From assembly GCF_017355885.1 (NCBI RefSeq), contig NZ_JAFEUU010000004.1, forward strand, positions 248,001 to 312,000: a stretch of DNA of 64,000 nt, given 5' to 3'. The notes beneath the pieces were generated by a model. That model did not search any database. It was given only the letters and a program-made list of their open reading frames with translations, and had not been told where the DNA came from. The position numbers and the translations under genes are program-made. This document shows, piece by piece, positions 18,072 to 26,461 of this stretch (its first letter is position 1; each line of letters begins with the position of its first letter). The DNA comes from Sabulicella rubraurantiaca. GTDB taxonomy: Bacteria > Pseudomonadota > Alphaproteobacteria > Acetobacterales > Acetobacteraceae.

Positions 18072-19040
18072 TTAATCCGGGCGGATGTTATTCTCCCGCA
18101 CCACGCGCCCCCAGGTGGCGATCTGGTTGGCCAGCAAGCGTGCAAAGACCGGCTCGCCTTGTGGGTCCAGGTCGATCCCAAGCGCCTGCACACGCTGGCC
18201 CACCTCAGGCTTGGCAAGTGCCGCCCGCAATTCGGCCTCCATCCGTTGCTTGATGGGAACCGGCAGGTTGGCCGGGCCGAGAAATCCCCAGAAGGCGCGA
18301 GCATCGATGCCGTTCACGCCTGCCTCGGCGAGCGTCGGCACATCCCGCATGGTGGGCGAACGACTTGCGCTTGTCTGTGCAAGTGGCACGAGTGCGCCCG
18401 AGTCCACATGGGCCCCGATGGCGGGTCGCGTCGCGATCGGCAGGTCCACCTCACCCGCGACCGCAGCCACGGCAAGCGGACCACCCCCGCGATAAGGCAC
18501 GTGCACGAGCTGGATGCCAGCCGCCTTGGACACGAGCGCCATGGTCAGATGCGCGAGCGAGCCATTGCCGATGGTGCCGAAGGTGATGGTATCAGGGCGC
18601 GCCTTGGCGGCGGCCACGACCTCCGCGAAGTTGCCCCAGGGCCGGGCGCGGTGCTTCGTCAATGCCATCGGCGCGGTGCCGAACATCAGCAGGGGCGTCA
18701 GGTCGCGCTCGGTATCGAAGCCCATATTGGGGATGAGCGCTGGGTTCACCGCATGCGTATCGAAGACTAACACCCAGGTGTTTCCGTCCGGTGCGCTGCG
18801 CGCCACGCTAGCTGTGCCGATGGCTCCCGAGGCCCCGGTGCGGTTCTCCACCACGATGGGCACGCCGAGCGCCTGTTGCAGATGGGGCTGGAAGATGCGC
18901 GCCAACGCGTCCGTGGACCCGCCGGGGGGAAAAGGTGCGACGAGGCGGATGGGCCCGTTCGGCCAGGACGGCTGGGCAAGTGCGGGCGCGGCGAGTGATG
19001 CGGCAGTGGCAGCAAGCAGGCTGCGGCGCAGGCTGGTCAT
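18072..19040 (-). CDS. Bug/TctC-family periplasmic solute receptor
   Basis: 322 residues beginning MTSLRRSLLAATAASLAAPALAQ, a signal peptide with ALA-Q cleavage. The mature N-terminus (PNGPIRLVAPFPPGGSTDALAR) and the loop VVENRTGASGAIGTASVARS are Bug-family hallmarks; the aspartate of APDGN is the usual ligand-carboxylate contact. Bug proteins bind carboxylates such as tricarballylate, nicotinate, aspartate or aromatic acids, sometimes with TctAB permeases. No TctA or TctB is in the window. It stands alone between two intergenic regions. Confidence 0.93.
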   Translation of the reverse strand: MTSLRRSLLAATAASLAAPALAQPSWPNGPIRLVAPFPPGGSTDALARIFQPHLQQALGVPIVVENRTGASGAIGTASVARSAPDGNTWVLVFDTHAVNPALIPNMGFDTERDLTPLLMFGTAPMALTKHRARPWGNFAEVVAAAKARPDTITFGTIGNGSLAHLTMALVSKAAGIQLVHVPYRGGGPLAVAAVAGEVDLPIATRPAIGAHVDSGALVPLAQTSASRSPTMRDVPTLAEAGVNGIDARAFWGFLGPANLPVPIKQRMEAELRAALAKPEVGQRVQALGIDLDPQGEPVFARLLANQIATWGRVVRENNIRPD

Positions 19041-19504
19041 GTCTCCCCCTTATTCCTTTGCATTCCGGGCATCATGACTGGCCAACACCCGACAGGTCCA
19101 GGGATGTCAAAAGTCCCTCCTCCACACGGGCGTGGTGAGGAGGTTTGAAAAGCGCAGAGTCGAGAGATCACTCCGCGGATCGCCGGTCCAATGCTGAGAC
19201 GATAAGCATCGCCATGGCGGCGGATTGCAACGCGCGTCACATCCGGTTCGGCTCGGCGTGACAGTCCATCTGGCCACTGCAGGCTGCCGATCGGCATCGG
19301 GGCGCGGCTCAAAGCCTCGACGCCCGAGGCCCTCGAGCCCCGGCTGCGCGCCGAAGTTCCGCGATGGGCCGAGATGGTCCGGATTTCGGGAGCGCGGGCC
19401 GGCTCACCTCGCCCTTATGAAGGAGGTTTGCACTACGCAGCGGAACCCAAGGCAGAGGGGGAAGCGTTGTCCCGGCAGATCGGATCCCAGGGAGCGCCCC
19501 CTTC
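19041..19504. other. Intergenic region carrying a gene remnant
   Basis: 464 bases between the Bug receptor (-) and the second DUF488 gene (+). The second half contains what looks like the decayed end of another Bug receptor on the plus strand (see 19272-19507). The first half holds the upstream region of the receptor at 18072 and nothing else I can name. Confidence 0.5.
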
Positions 19505-19507
19505 GTG
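19272..19507 (+). pseudogene. Remnant of a Bug/TctC receptor C-terminus
   Basis: The plus-strand frame including 19311-19313 reads ARLKASTPEALEPRLRAEVP and then RWAEMVRISGARAGS. This is very close to the conserved Bug C-terminus (STPEE.AA.lraEv.RWa.vvr.sGir). The sequence upstream in this frame is not recognisable, and there is no start codon or signal peptide, so only the last 40 or so residues survive. The frame stays open to a stop at 19505-19507. The last 3 bases overlap the start of the next gene. Confidence 0.55.
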
Positions 19508-19939
19508 ACGGACAGCATCGCCACCATTGGCTATGAGGATGCGACACCAGACCAACTAGTCGCTGCGCTGCGGGACGGCGGCGTGCGGATGGTCGTGGAT
19601 GTTCGTGCTCTCGCCAATAGCCGTCGTCCGGGCTTCGCCAAGACAGCCCTTTCGGCGGCGCTGGCCGAGGCGGGGATCGGATACCGTCACCTCCGTGCCC
19701 TGGGCACACCGCCCGCCGGCCGGCAGGCGTCCCGGGAGGGACGACCCGAGGAGATGCGCCGCATCTTCCGCGCCCATCTAGAGGGAGTGGAAGCTCAGGC
19801 GGCCTTGGCTGACCTTGCAGAGCAGGCACGGCGCGAGCCCGTCTGCCTTCTCTGCCTGGAGGCAGATCCCGCTCGTTGCCACCGCACCCTCGTAGCCGAG
19901 GCGGTCGGCTTGCCGGTGAAGCACCTTCGGTCATCGTGA
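19505..19939 (+). CDS. DUF488-domain protein (second, short copy)
   Basis: 144 residues from GTG (MTDSIATIGYEDATPDQL). DUF488 hallmarks are ATIGYEDATPDQLVAALRDG, MVVDVRALANSRRPGF and CLEADPARCHRTLVAEAV. Compared with the copy at 14716-15264, the YE variant replaces HS in the first motif and the protein is 38 residues shorter, so it belongs to a different branch. Function is unknown. A 16-bp palindrome follows the stop (19943-19958). Confidence 0.85.
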   Translation: MTDSIATIGYEDATPDQLVAALRDGGVRMVVDVRALANSRRPGFAKTALSAALAEAGIGYRHLRALGTPPAGRQASREGRPEEMRRIFRAHLEGVEAQAALADLAEQARREPVCLLCLEADPARCHRTLVAEAVGLPVKHLRSS

Positions 19940-19942
19940 TGA

Positions 19943-19958
19943 GGGCAGCCGGCTGCCC
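19943..19958. terminator. Perfect 16-bp palindrome after the DUF488 gene
   Basis: GGGCAGCCGGCTGCCC is fully palindromic and starts 3 bases after the stop of the second DUF488 gene. It could fold as a 6-bp stem with a CCGG loop, acting as a weak terminator, or serve as a dimer-binding operator. No T-run follows. Confidence 0.35.
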
Positions 19959-20083
19959 AATGCCAATGCCGCAAGCCGCTAGATGCCCTCGTAACATCGA
20001 ATTCACGCTGCACGCGCCACGCCCGCGCATAGGGTTCCTGCGTCGGCCACGCCTGACGACGCGGCCAGGGAGGAAGTGCCGGT

Positions 20084-21586
20084 ATGGCCGAAACGAAGGC
20101 CCGCGCTCACGCTGCAGAGTCGGAAGTGGAGATGGCCGATGTCGTCATCGTCGGCGCCGGCATGTCCGGCATCGGCGCGGCGTGGCACTTGGCTCAACGT
20201 CTTCCGGGACTGCGCTTCATCGTACTGGAGGCGCTGGAGAGCTTCGGTGGCACTTGGCGGGTCCATCGCTATCCGGGCATCCGTTCAGACAGCGACCTCT
20301 ATACCTACGGCTACAGCTTCAAGCCCTGGACGGGGGCCCCGCTGGCGACCGCGGAGGAAATCCTGGGCTACATGGGAGAGGTGATCGAGGAGAACGACCT
20401 CGGCCGCTTCATCCGCTACCGGCACCGCATCACCGCCGCACGCTGGGACAGCGCGGCGGCCAGCTGGATGCTCGAAGGGTGCCGGACCGGCACTGGCCAG
20501 CCATTCCGGATCGCGGCGGGCTTCCTTTGGATGTGCCAGGGCTATTATCGCCACGCTGAAGGCCACCTGCCCGAATGGCCCGGCATGGAGCGTTTTGGTG
20601 GACGCATCGTTCATGCCCAGAACTGGCCCGAGGATCTGGACCTCGCCAACCAGCGTGTCGTCGTCATCGGTGCCGGCGCGACGGCGGCGACGCTGGTCCC
20701 GGCAATCGCAGGGCAATGCGCGCATGTCACGCTGCTGCAGCGCTCGCCGATCTACTACCGCAGCGGCCGCATCGCCCTGCCCATCGCCGAAGAGCTGCGC
20801 GAGCTGCGCGTTCCGCAGGAATGGATCCACGAGATCGTCCGCCGCAAGATCCAGCACGAGCAGGCCAAATTCGCGCGGCGCTGCGTCACGGAGCCGGAAG
20901 CGGTGAAGGCCGAGCTGCTGTCACAGGCGCGCGAGCATCTCGGCCCCGACCATCCCCTCGAACCCCACTTCATGCCGCGCCATCGGCCATGGCAGCAGCG
21001 CATCGCCTACATCCCTGATGGGGATCTGTTCCGCTGCATCCGCGAGGGCACGGCCTCGGTCGTCACCGACACGGTGGAGAGCTTCACCGAGCGCGGCATC
21101 CGCCTCGCTTCGGGGCAGGAGTTGGAAGCCGACATCGTCGTGGCGGCGACGGGCTTCCACCTCAGCGTCCTCGGCGACATTCCCTTCGAGGTGGACGGGC
21201 GGAAGCTGGACCTGGCGCAGACCGTGACCTACCGGGGCATGATGTTGACCGGTGTGCCGAACCTCGCTTGGGTCTTCGGCTACTTTCGGGCGGCCTGGAC
21301 CCTGCGGGTGGATCTCGTGGCGGATTTCGTCTGCCGGCTTCTGGAGCACATGCGGCAAACCGGCGCGCGGCAGGTGGAGGTCTCGCTGCGGCCCGAGGAT
21401 GCAGAGATGCCGCTGCAGCCCTGGACGGATCCTGAGGACTTTAACCCTGGCTATCTGACCCGCGGCCTGCACCTGCTGCCGAAGCGCGGCGCCAAGCCGG
21501 AATGGGGGCACAGCCAGGACCACTGGGAGGACGGAAAGTCCTTCCCCGCCATCGCGATGACCGACCCGATCTTCGTCTATCGCTAG
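20084..21586 (+). CDS. Flavin-containing / Baeyer-Villiger-type monooxygenase
   Basis: 500 residues from ATG behind GGGAGG. The first Rossmann motif, for FAD, is VVIVGAGMSGIGAAWHLA near residue 20. The Baeyer-Villiger fingerprint FxGxxxHxxxWP is intact as FGGRIVHAQNWP near 173. The second Rossmann motif, for NADPH, is VVVIGAGATAATLVP near 192, and GTWRVHRYPGIRSDSD near 56 is also typical. The protein should oxidise ketones to esters or oxygenate soft nucleophiles. The neighbours, a convergent FadR regulator and an Abhydrolase_10 protein 2.6 kb upstream, are compatible with ketone-to-ester-to-acid degradation, but this link is inference. Confidence 0.93.
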   Translation: MAETKARAHAAESEVEMADVVIVGAGMSGIGAAWHLAQRLPGLRFIVLEALESFGGTWRVHRYPGIRSDSDLYTYGYSFKPWTGAPLATAEEILGYMGEVIEENDLGRFIRYRHRITAARWDSAAASWMLEGCRTGTGQPFRIAAGFLWMCQGYYRHAEGHLPEWPGMERFGGRIVHAQNWPEDLDLANQRVVVIGAGATAATLVPAIAGQCAHVTLLQRSPIYYRSGRIALPIAEELRELRVPQEWIHEIVRRKIQHEQAKFARRCVTEPEAVKAELLSQAREHLGPDHPLEPHFMPRHRPWQQRIAYIPDGDLFRCIREGTASVVTDTVESFTERGIRLASGQELEADIVVAATGFHLSVLGDIPFEVDGRKLDLAQTVTYRGMMLTGVPNLAWVFGYFRAAWTLRVDLVADFVCRLLEHMRQTGARQVEVSLRPEDAEMPLQPWTDPEDFNPGYLTRGLHLLPKRGAKPEWGHSQDHWEDGKSFPAIAMTDPIFVYR

Positions 21587-21679
21587 GCTGGGCCTCAAGA
21601 ACCCCGACACGTGGATGAGCGGAGCTGCTCTGCCAGCGGAAACGGCGGCGAAGCGGAGGAACGAGACCGGCTCGGCCGC

Positions 21680-22405
21680 TCACTCGCCAAAAACCCGAGA
21701 AGGCAGCGAGAGGATGACCTGACAGCGCGCCTCCAGATGGGTGCGCATGGCTGCATCTGCGGCGGTGGGATCTTGCGCCAGGATCGCATCCACGATGCGG
21801 CGGTGATCCTCGGCCGACTCACGATGGAAGCCAGTGTCGAGCGACCCGCGCAGTTCCACCATGTGCGCCGGCAACCAGAGCTGGCGGATGAGGGCGGCGA
21901 GTTGCGGGTTGCCCGACAGATCAGCGATGGTCTCGTGCAGGCGGTAATTGTCCCGCCGGTACTCCTCAACGGACGGCGCCCCAGATGAAGCCGGGGGTGC
22001 CGCGGACAGCAGGCGGTCCCGGTGGTCCGCCTCGTGCAGACGTTCTGCCGCGAGCGCTGCGGCCAGACCCTCGAGCCGGGCGCGGATCTGGTACCGGTCT
22101 GCGACCTCCTTGCGGCTGAGGCGCCGGACCACGGCACCACGGTTCGGCACGATCTCCACGAGTCCAGCCGTCGAGAGCCGGTTCAGTGCCTCGCGAAGGG
22201 AGCCGCGGCTGACGCCGAGTTCGCGGGCCAAGTCCGCCTCGATCAACCTTTGGCCGAGGGCAAGGCGGCCCGACCGGATCGCCTCCTGCACATCATTGAC
22301 GATGTAGTTCACGGTCCCACCGCTCCGCCGCTCCGTCGCGGTGGGCGACGCAACAGCAGGACGCGGAGCGTGATGTTTCGCTGGTGCGGCTTTGGCGTGC
22401 GGCAT
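21680..22405 (-). CDS. FadR-subfamily GntR regulator (FCD domain)
   Basis: 241 residues from the ATG at 22405; the frame also allows ATG 22441 (253 residues). The shorter start is preferred because it leaves the FadR-type operator (22417-22429) upstream of the gene; neither start has a well-spaced ribosome-binding site. The winged helix has IRSGRLALGQRLIEADLARELGVSRGSLREAL (seen as ARELGVSRGSLREAL and RLSTAGLVEIVPNRGAVV). The FCD ligand domain has DNYRLHETIADLSGNP, EDHRRIVDAIL and AAMRTHLEA with the metal-binding histidines. It is divergent from the PEP-mutase-type gene and convergent with the monooxygenase. Ligands of the family are often organic acids. Confidence 0.9.
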   Translation of the reverse strand: MPHAKAAPAKHHAPRPAVASPTATERRSGGTVNYIVNDVQEAIRSGRLALGQRLIEADLARELGVSRGSLREALNRLSTAGLVEIVPNRGAVVRRLSRKEVADRYQIRARLEGLAAALAAERLHEADHRDRLLSAAPPASSGAPSVEEYRRDNYRLHETIADLSGNPQLAALIRQLWLPAHMVELRGSLDTGFHRESAEDHRRIVDAILAQDPTAADAAMRTHLEARCQVILSLPSRVFGE

Positions 22406-22416
22406 GCCTGGGCAGG

Positions 22417-22429
22417 ATTGTTTGACAAT
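22417..22429. promoter_or_regulatory. FadR-type operator
   Basis: ATTGTTTGACAAT is a perfect 5-bp dyad with a 3-base spacer. Its core TTGTTTGACAA fits the published FadR-subfamily consensus TNGTNNNACNA exactly. It lies 12 bases before the preferred start of the FadR-type gene and 119 bases before the divergent PEP-mutase-type gene. The overlapping TTGACA (22422-22427) may be the -35 of that gene's promoter. Confidence 0.7.
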
Positions 22430-22547
22430 TTCGTCTAACATTCCTTGACTGACCGCAGCAAGCGCCAGATGCTCGCTGCAAGGCGATCAGGGCCATCCGC
22501 ATTTGCTGCCGTGATGCGGTGCATGGTCGAATTGGGAAGGAAACAAG

Positions 22548-23429
22548 ATGAACCAAGCCAGCCATCTGCGCACCAAGCTGCGCGAGGAAGGGATGATCGT
22601 GGCGCCCGGTGCGTATGACTGCATCACCGCCCGCCTCATCAACCAAGCCGGATTCCCCGCCGTCTACATGACCGGCGCCGGTACGGCCGCAGCCGCTGGC
22701 TTCCCCGATCTCGGCCTGGTGACCATGACCGAGATGGCGGAGAATGCCGGGCGGATCGCGGCGACGGTGGACATCCCCGTGATCGCTGACGCTGACACCG
22801 GCTTCGGGACCGAGATGCACGCGTACCGCACCGTCCGCGAGTACGAGCGGCGCGGCATCGCAGCCCTCCACATCGAGGACCAGGTGTTTCCCAAGCGCTG
22901 CGGCCACCTGGACGGCAAGGAGATCGTGCCGCGTGAGGAGTTCCTGTCTAAGATCCGCGCGGCTACCGCAGCGCGGCGCTCGCCCGACTTCCTGATCATC
23001 GCCCGTACCGACGCGCGCGCCGTTGCGGGTATGGACGAGGCGATTCACCGCGCCAACGCAGCGCTGGAAGCGGGCGCCGACATCGCCTTCGTGGAGGCAC
23101 CCCAGTCGCAGGAAGAGGCCGGCGCCATCCCAAGGCTGGTGCGCGGGCCTTGCCTGCTGAACTTCCACCGCGGAGGGAAGACCCCCAACCTGGATCTGAA
23201 ATGGGCCGAGGCCGTCGGCTACAAGGTCGCGATCGTCCCGGGCGTGCTGCTTCGTTCCGTGGTTGCGATCTGTGACCAGATGCTGGCGGAGCTGAAGGAG
23301 ACCCACCGGCATCCGCTGACGGTGCGGGAGTTCACCACGCCGGAACTGTTCGATCGCCTCGGCCGCAAGGAGTGGGAAGCGCTGCGCCAGCGATTCAGCG
23401 CCCCCCCCCCCTCGGCAGCCGCTGAGTAG
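22548..23429 (+). CDS. Isocitrate lyase/PEP mutase family enzyme
   Basis: 293 residues from ATG behind GGGAAGG. A TIM-barrel enzyme with AGFPAVYMTGAGTAAAAGFPD, DADTGFGTEM (Mg2+-binding aspartates), LHIEDQVFPKRCGHLDGKE (active-site loop with the catalytic cysteine of lyases) and IIARTDARAVAGMDEAI. The KRCGH loop indicates a C-C lyase such as methylisocitrate lyase, dimethylmalate lyase or oxaloacetate decarboxylase rather than a phosphomutase. It ends in a proline-coding run of 11 C (23401-23411). It is divergent from the FadR regulator and followed 182 bases later by a Bug receptor, suggesting a regulated organic-acid module. Confidence 0.92.
   Translation: MNQASHLRTKLREEGMIVAPGAYDCITARLINQAGFPAVYMTGAGTAAAAGFPDLGLVTMTEMAENAGRIAATVDIPVIADADTGFGTEMHAYRTVREYERRGIAALHIEDQVFPKRCGHLDGKEIVPREEFLSKIRAATAARRSPDFLIIARTDARAVAGMDEAIHRANAALEAGADIAFVEAPQSQEEAGAIPRLVRGPCLLNFHRGGKTPNLDLKWAEAVGYKVAIVPGVLLRSVVAICDQMLAELKETHRHPLTVREFTTPELFDRLGRKEWEALRQRFSAPPPSAAAE
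23401..23411 (+). repeat. Homopolymer of 11 C inside a coding region
   Basis: The run encodes A-P-P-P-S, seven residues before the natural stop of the PEP-mutase-type gene. Slippage here would change only the last residues, replacing SAAAE by another tail, and possibly extend the protein towards the following receptor gene. It is also a site prone to sequencing error. Confidence 0.75.
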
Positions 23430-23611
23430 CGAGGCGGAGGTCATGGCCGCGCCGCCGGTGATGCTCCACCTGCGAACCGGCCTGGACGACATCGAGCTGA
23501 CGCTCCGCCAGAACGCCGCCATCGGGACAGTAGCGGAGGACTTCGCGCGAGGTGGAATTCACTGTTCCGCCACGCTGCATTCAACCAACGGACAATACCG
23601 GGAAACGCGCC

Positions 23612-24580
23612 ATGACAATAATCAGCCGTCGCACGATCCTCGTGTCGGCCCTCGCGGCCGGCGCCGCTGGCCAGGGCCGGGCGCAGGGTGCATGGCCATC
23701 GCGGCCGGTGCGCCTGGTGGTGCCCTACAGCGCAGGCGGCGTGGCGGACACTGTTGCGCGCCTTCTGCAATCGAGCATCACGGAGCACCTCGGCCAACCG
23801 CTTATCATCGAGAACCGCACCGGCGCCTCTGGCGCGATCGCGGCGCAGACGGTCGCGCAATCGCCCGCTGACGGCCACACGTTGCTCTTTGACGGTCCGA
23901 CCTTCGCGACGCTGCCGGAAGTGCGACGCGACTTGCCAATCGACTATGCGACGGCCTTCGTGCCCGTCGTGCAGGTGTCGGCGATGCCCTACATCCTCGG
24001 CCTTCGCCCGGGCTTCCCGGCGCAGGATATGGCCGGCTTCCTTGCGGAGGCGAAGCGGCGCCCGGGGGAGGTCACCTATGGCACGCCTGGGATCGCGCAG
24101 ACGGGCCACCTCATGGGCGAGCAGTTGCAGTTGCTGGCTGGAATCAAGCTGGAGCACGTCCCCTTCCGCGGCGGCGCCGACGTGGCGAGGGAGTTGGCGG
24201 CCGGGCGGATTGATGCGGGCCTCATCTCCTATTCCAGCCTTCGCCCAGCCGTTGAGCGCGGCGGGCGGCTGGTGGGCAGCACGGGAGGGCGGCGTCAGGC
24301 ATCGCTGTCTGACATCCCCGCGATCGCGGAAACCGTTCCGGGCTACGACATGACATCCTGGATCGGCGTCTTCGCTCCCGCCGGTACGCCAGCATCGGCC
24401 ATTGACCGGCTAGGCCAATCGGTGCGGACTGCGCTGACGGATCCGGAGGTGCGGCGTCGCCTCGAGGCGAGCGGCTCCGAACCTGTGGAGTCGGACGCGG
24501 CGTCCTTCGCTGAGCTGGTCCGGCGCGAAAGAGAGACGGCGCGAAGAATCGTCACCGCGACGGGCTTGAGAAGCGGCTGA
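23612..24580 (+). CDS. Bug/TctC-family periplasmic solute receptor
   Basis: 322 residues from the ATG at 23612 (MTIISRRTILVSALAAGAAGQGRAQ), a twin-arginine-like or Sec signal peptide with RAQ-G cleavage. The frame opens 60 bases earlier without support. Bug hallmarks are RPVRLVVPYSAGGVADTVAR, IIENRTGASGAIAAQTVAQS and SPADGH. It ends ELVRRERETARRIVTATGLRSG, close to the family end. It follows the PEP-mutase-type gene in the same direction and probably delivers that enzyme's substrate or a precursor. Confidence 0.92.
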   Translation: MTIISRRTILVSALAAGAAGQGRAQGAWPSRPVRLVVPYSAGGVADTVARLLQSSITEHLGQPLIIENRTGASGAIAAQTVAQSPADGHTLLFDGPTFATLPEVRRDLPIDYATAFVPVVQVSAMPYILGLRPGFPAQDMAGFLAEAKRRPGEVTYGTPGIAQTGHLMGEQLQLLAGIKLEHVPFRGGADVARELAAGRIDAGLISYSSLRPAVERGGRLVGSTGGRRQASLSDIPAIAETVPGYDMTSWIGVFAPAGTPASAIDRLGQSVRTALTDPEVRRRLEASGSEPVESDAASFAELVRRERETARRIVTATGLRSG

Positions 24581-24589
24581 TCGTTTGAC

Positions 24590-24607
24590 GGCCCTTTCGC
24601 AAAGGCC
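24590..24607 (+). terminator. Possible terminator hairpin after Bug receptor
   Basis: GGCC(C)TTT and AAAGGCC form a 7-bp stem with one bulged C and a CGC loop, 10 bases after the stop. No T-run follows, so the evidence is modest. Confidence 0.3.
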
Positions 24608-25158
24608 AGGTCTCCCCGCAGCTCGGCATTCGGAAGGGCCCTGAGGCAGCTGCTGATGGGATCAAGCGCGCCCGTGCCGTCCCTAAGAGGCTGGTCTGGC
24701 CCCCTCTCAGCGGTGATGGCTCCATCAGGCTCGCCAAAATTCGGCGCACGTTCAAGAAAATAGAACTGCGCGTTGTCAGCGCACGTCTGGATCGGGGCAT
24801 TAACCGCGGCGCTCTTGGAACGACCGGATGTCGTGGGTCCGCCCCGCGGGGCAGGACGCCTGGGGTCAGCAAGCGCGAACTCGGTCAAGCCTTCTGTAGA
24901 AATTTTGCGAATTGGTCGCGATAGGCTCCGAACCGCGATGACCATGTCGGCCCATGCCACCGCATGATTACCAAATCATCGATAACGGCTAGGTCAGGCA
25001 TCGGGTCTCGCGCCATCTGCTGCAGGCTTCTCCGCGCTGTTGGTAATCGCTGTCGGCCGGAGGTTCGTGCGGATGTTCACGCCGGGGGCGCCCCGGCAAG
25101 CAGAATTGCAGCACCGACCGCGGACAGGCTTCTCACTCTGTCAACTACCCCCTTGGCT

Positions 25159-25187
25159 GTGACAGAATAGGCCGCTAACGTGATAAT
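25159..25187 (+). promoter_or_regulatory. Sigma-70-type promoter for the acyltransferase
   Basis: GTGACA (25159-25164), a 17-base spacer, then GATAAT (25182-25187). Each hexamer matches consensus at five of six positions with optimal spacing. The predicted transcription start near 25194 leaves a 40-base AT-rich leader before GTG 25235. It is the best consensus promoter I found in the window. Confidence 0.55.
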
Positions 25188-25234
25188 TAAGAAGAACATC
25201 ATAATTTGGAGGCGCACGGGGGCGGGAGAGGCAA

Positions 25235-26293
25235 GTGGCAGATCAGACGACAATTCGCCGCTGGAATGAGACGTTGCGCATGCCGTGCCTTGATGGCTGG
25301 CGTGGCATCTCCATCCTGGTCGTCCTCTTCGGACACTTCACGCCGCTGCCCTGGATCAATATGGGGCGCGTTGGCGTAGAGCTGTTTTTTGTTCTGAGCG
25401 GCCGGCTCATGGCTGAGATGCTGTTCATTCAGAAGCAGGCGCTCGGTCCCTTCTTCCGTCGGCGCATCGCGCGGGTTTGGCCTGCCTTGGCTGCGTTTGT
25501 GGCGGTCATCAGCGCAAATCCTTTGGGGATCGCGGCTTGGCGCGTTGAAGCTTCGGACATCGCTGCCACGCTCAGCTTCACCGTCAACTACGTCAATCTG
25601 ATGACCAATATCGCGACTGTCTTCGACCATGTCTGGTCTCTCTCGGTCGAGGAGCACAGCTACGTCCTGTTGGCATTGCTGGCCTTGGCTGCGCGACGCT
25701 GGGTGCTGAATGTCCCCCTCCTGCTGGGCGCGCTCGCCCTCGCAGCCATCCTGAACGGAACGGTACAGACGCTCCTGGGGGGGTTGAGCTACTTTCAGGT
25801 CTACTGGCGCACGGATGTACGCATCGCCTCCATCCTGATGGCCGGCGCCGTCTATCTCCATGTTCGCGAGAAGAACTATGTACTGTCCGGCTGGCAGGGC
25901 TATGCACCGCTCTTTCTTGCAGTGCTGGGCGTGGCGCTCAACGCCAACGTGGTTCCCGACTGGGTCAAGTACAGCTTCGGTACGGCGTGCATGGCGCTTG
26001 CCATTGGCACAGTTGATCGCGCCAATCCGCGGCTGATCAAGCTGCTGGAGCACCCCATCCTTGTCCACTTCGGGCTGTGGTCATTCTCGCTGTATGTGTG
26101 GCAACAAGCCTTTTACGTGCTGAAGGAAGACCTTCCGAGTACTGTCGTGGCACGGCTGCTTCTCCTGAGCTGCGCTATCGCCTGCGGGTTGCTGAGCTTC
26201 TACATCGTCGAGCAGCCATGCCGACGTTTCCTGAATCGTCACTGGGGACGTCCCCTACGTCAGGTGTCTTCGACGGGAGCCTCGGCGCACTGA
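25235..26293 (+). CDS. Acyltransferase-3 family membrane protein
   Basis: 352 residues from GTG behind GGGAGAGG. It is a polytopic inner-membrane protein with about ten hydrophobic segments. LDGWRGISILVVLFGHF carries the conserved histidine, GRVGVELFFVLSGRLMAEML is the second family motif, RRRIARVWPA the third, and HVWSLSVEEHSYVLLALLAL the fourth (the usual WSLSVEEQFY). Such proteins O-acylate lipopolysaccharide, exopolysaccharide, peptidoglycan or antibiotics. It is a single gene with its own promoter and no glycosyltransferases nearby, so the acceptor is unknown. Confidence 0.9.
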   Translation: MADQTTIRRWNETLRMPCLDGWRGISILVVLFGHFTPLPWINMGRVGVELFFVLSGRLMAEMLFIQKQALGPFFRRRIARVWPALAAFVAVISANPLGIAAWRVEASDIAATLSFTVNYVNLMTNIATVFDHVWSLSVEEHSYVLLALLALAARRWVLNVPLLLGALALAAILNGTVQTLLGGLSYFQVYWRTDVRIASILMAGAVYLHVREKNYVLSGWQGYAPLFLAVLGVALNANVVPDWVKYSFGTACMALAIGTVDRANPRLIKLLEHPILVHFGLWSFSLYVWQQAFYVLKEDLPSTVVARLLLLSCAIACGLLSFYIVEQPCRRFLNRHWGRPLRQVSSTGASAH

Positions 26294-26461
26294 TCGACTT
26301 CTGACTCGCCATTGAGCGTGGTGCGGGTCGCACGCTCCCTTTCCTCAGGCGCCACCCCCATTCAGCGCCTGCCACGATCTGTCAGGCCATTCCGATAGCG
26401 ATAGCTTCAATCGCTAGGCAACCTCGCGCAAAGGCGCTCGAGCCTCCCCGAGGAACGCCCC
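26294..26461. other. Short convergent intergenic region
   Basis: 168 bases between the acyltransferase (+) and DUF1028 (-) stops. No gene or clear terminator seen. Confidence 0.4.

Larger units (their letters stand above)
24581..25234. other. 654-base intergenic region
   Basis: A small hairpin (24590-24607) follows the Bug receptor stop. The middle, 24650-25130, has no open frame with recognisable similarity on either strand. The last 80 bases are AT-rich and hold a good promoter for the acyltransferase (25159-25187). Confidence 0.5.

Noticed and set aside
22548-23429. Phosphoenolpyruvate mutase (phosphonate biosynthesis)
   Set aside because: The KRCGH loop with cysteine fits the lyase branch, and no phosphonate genes are nearby.
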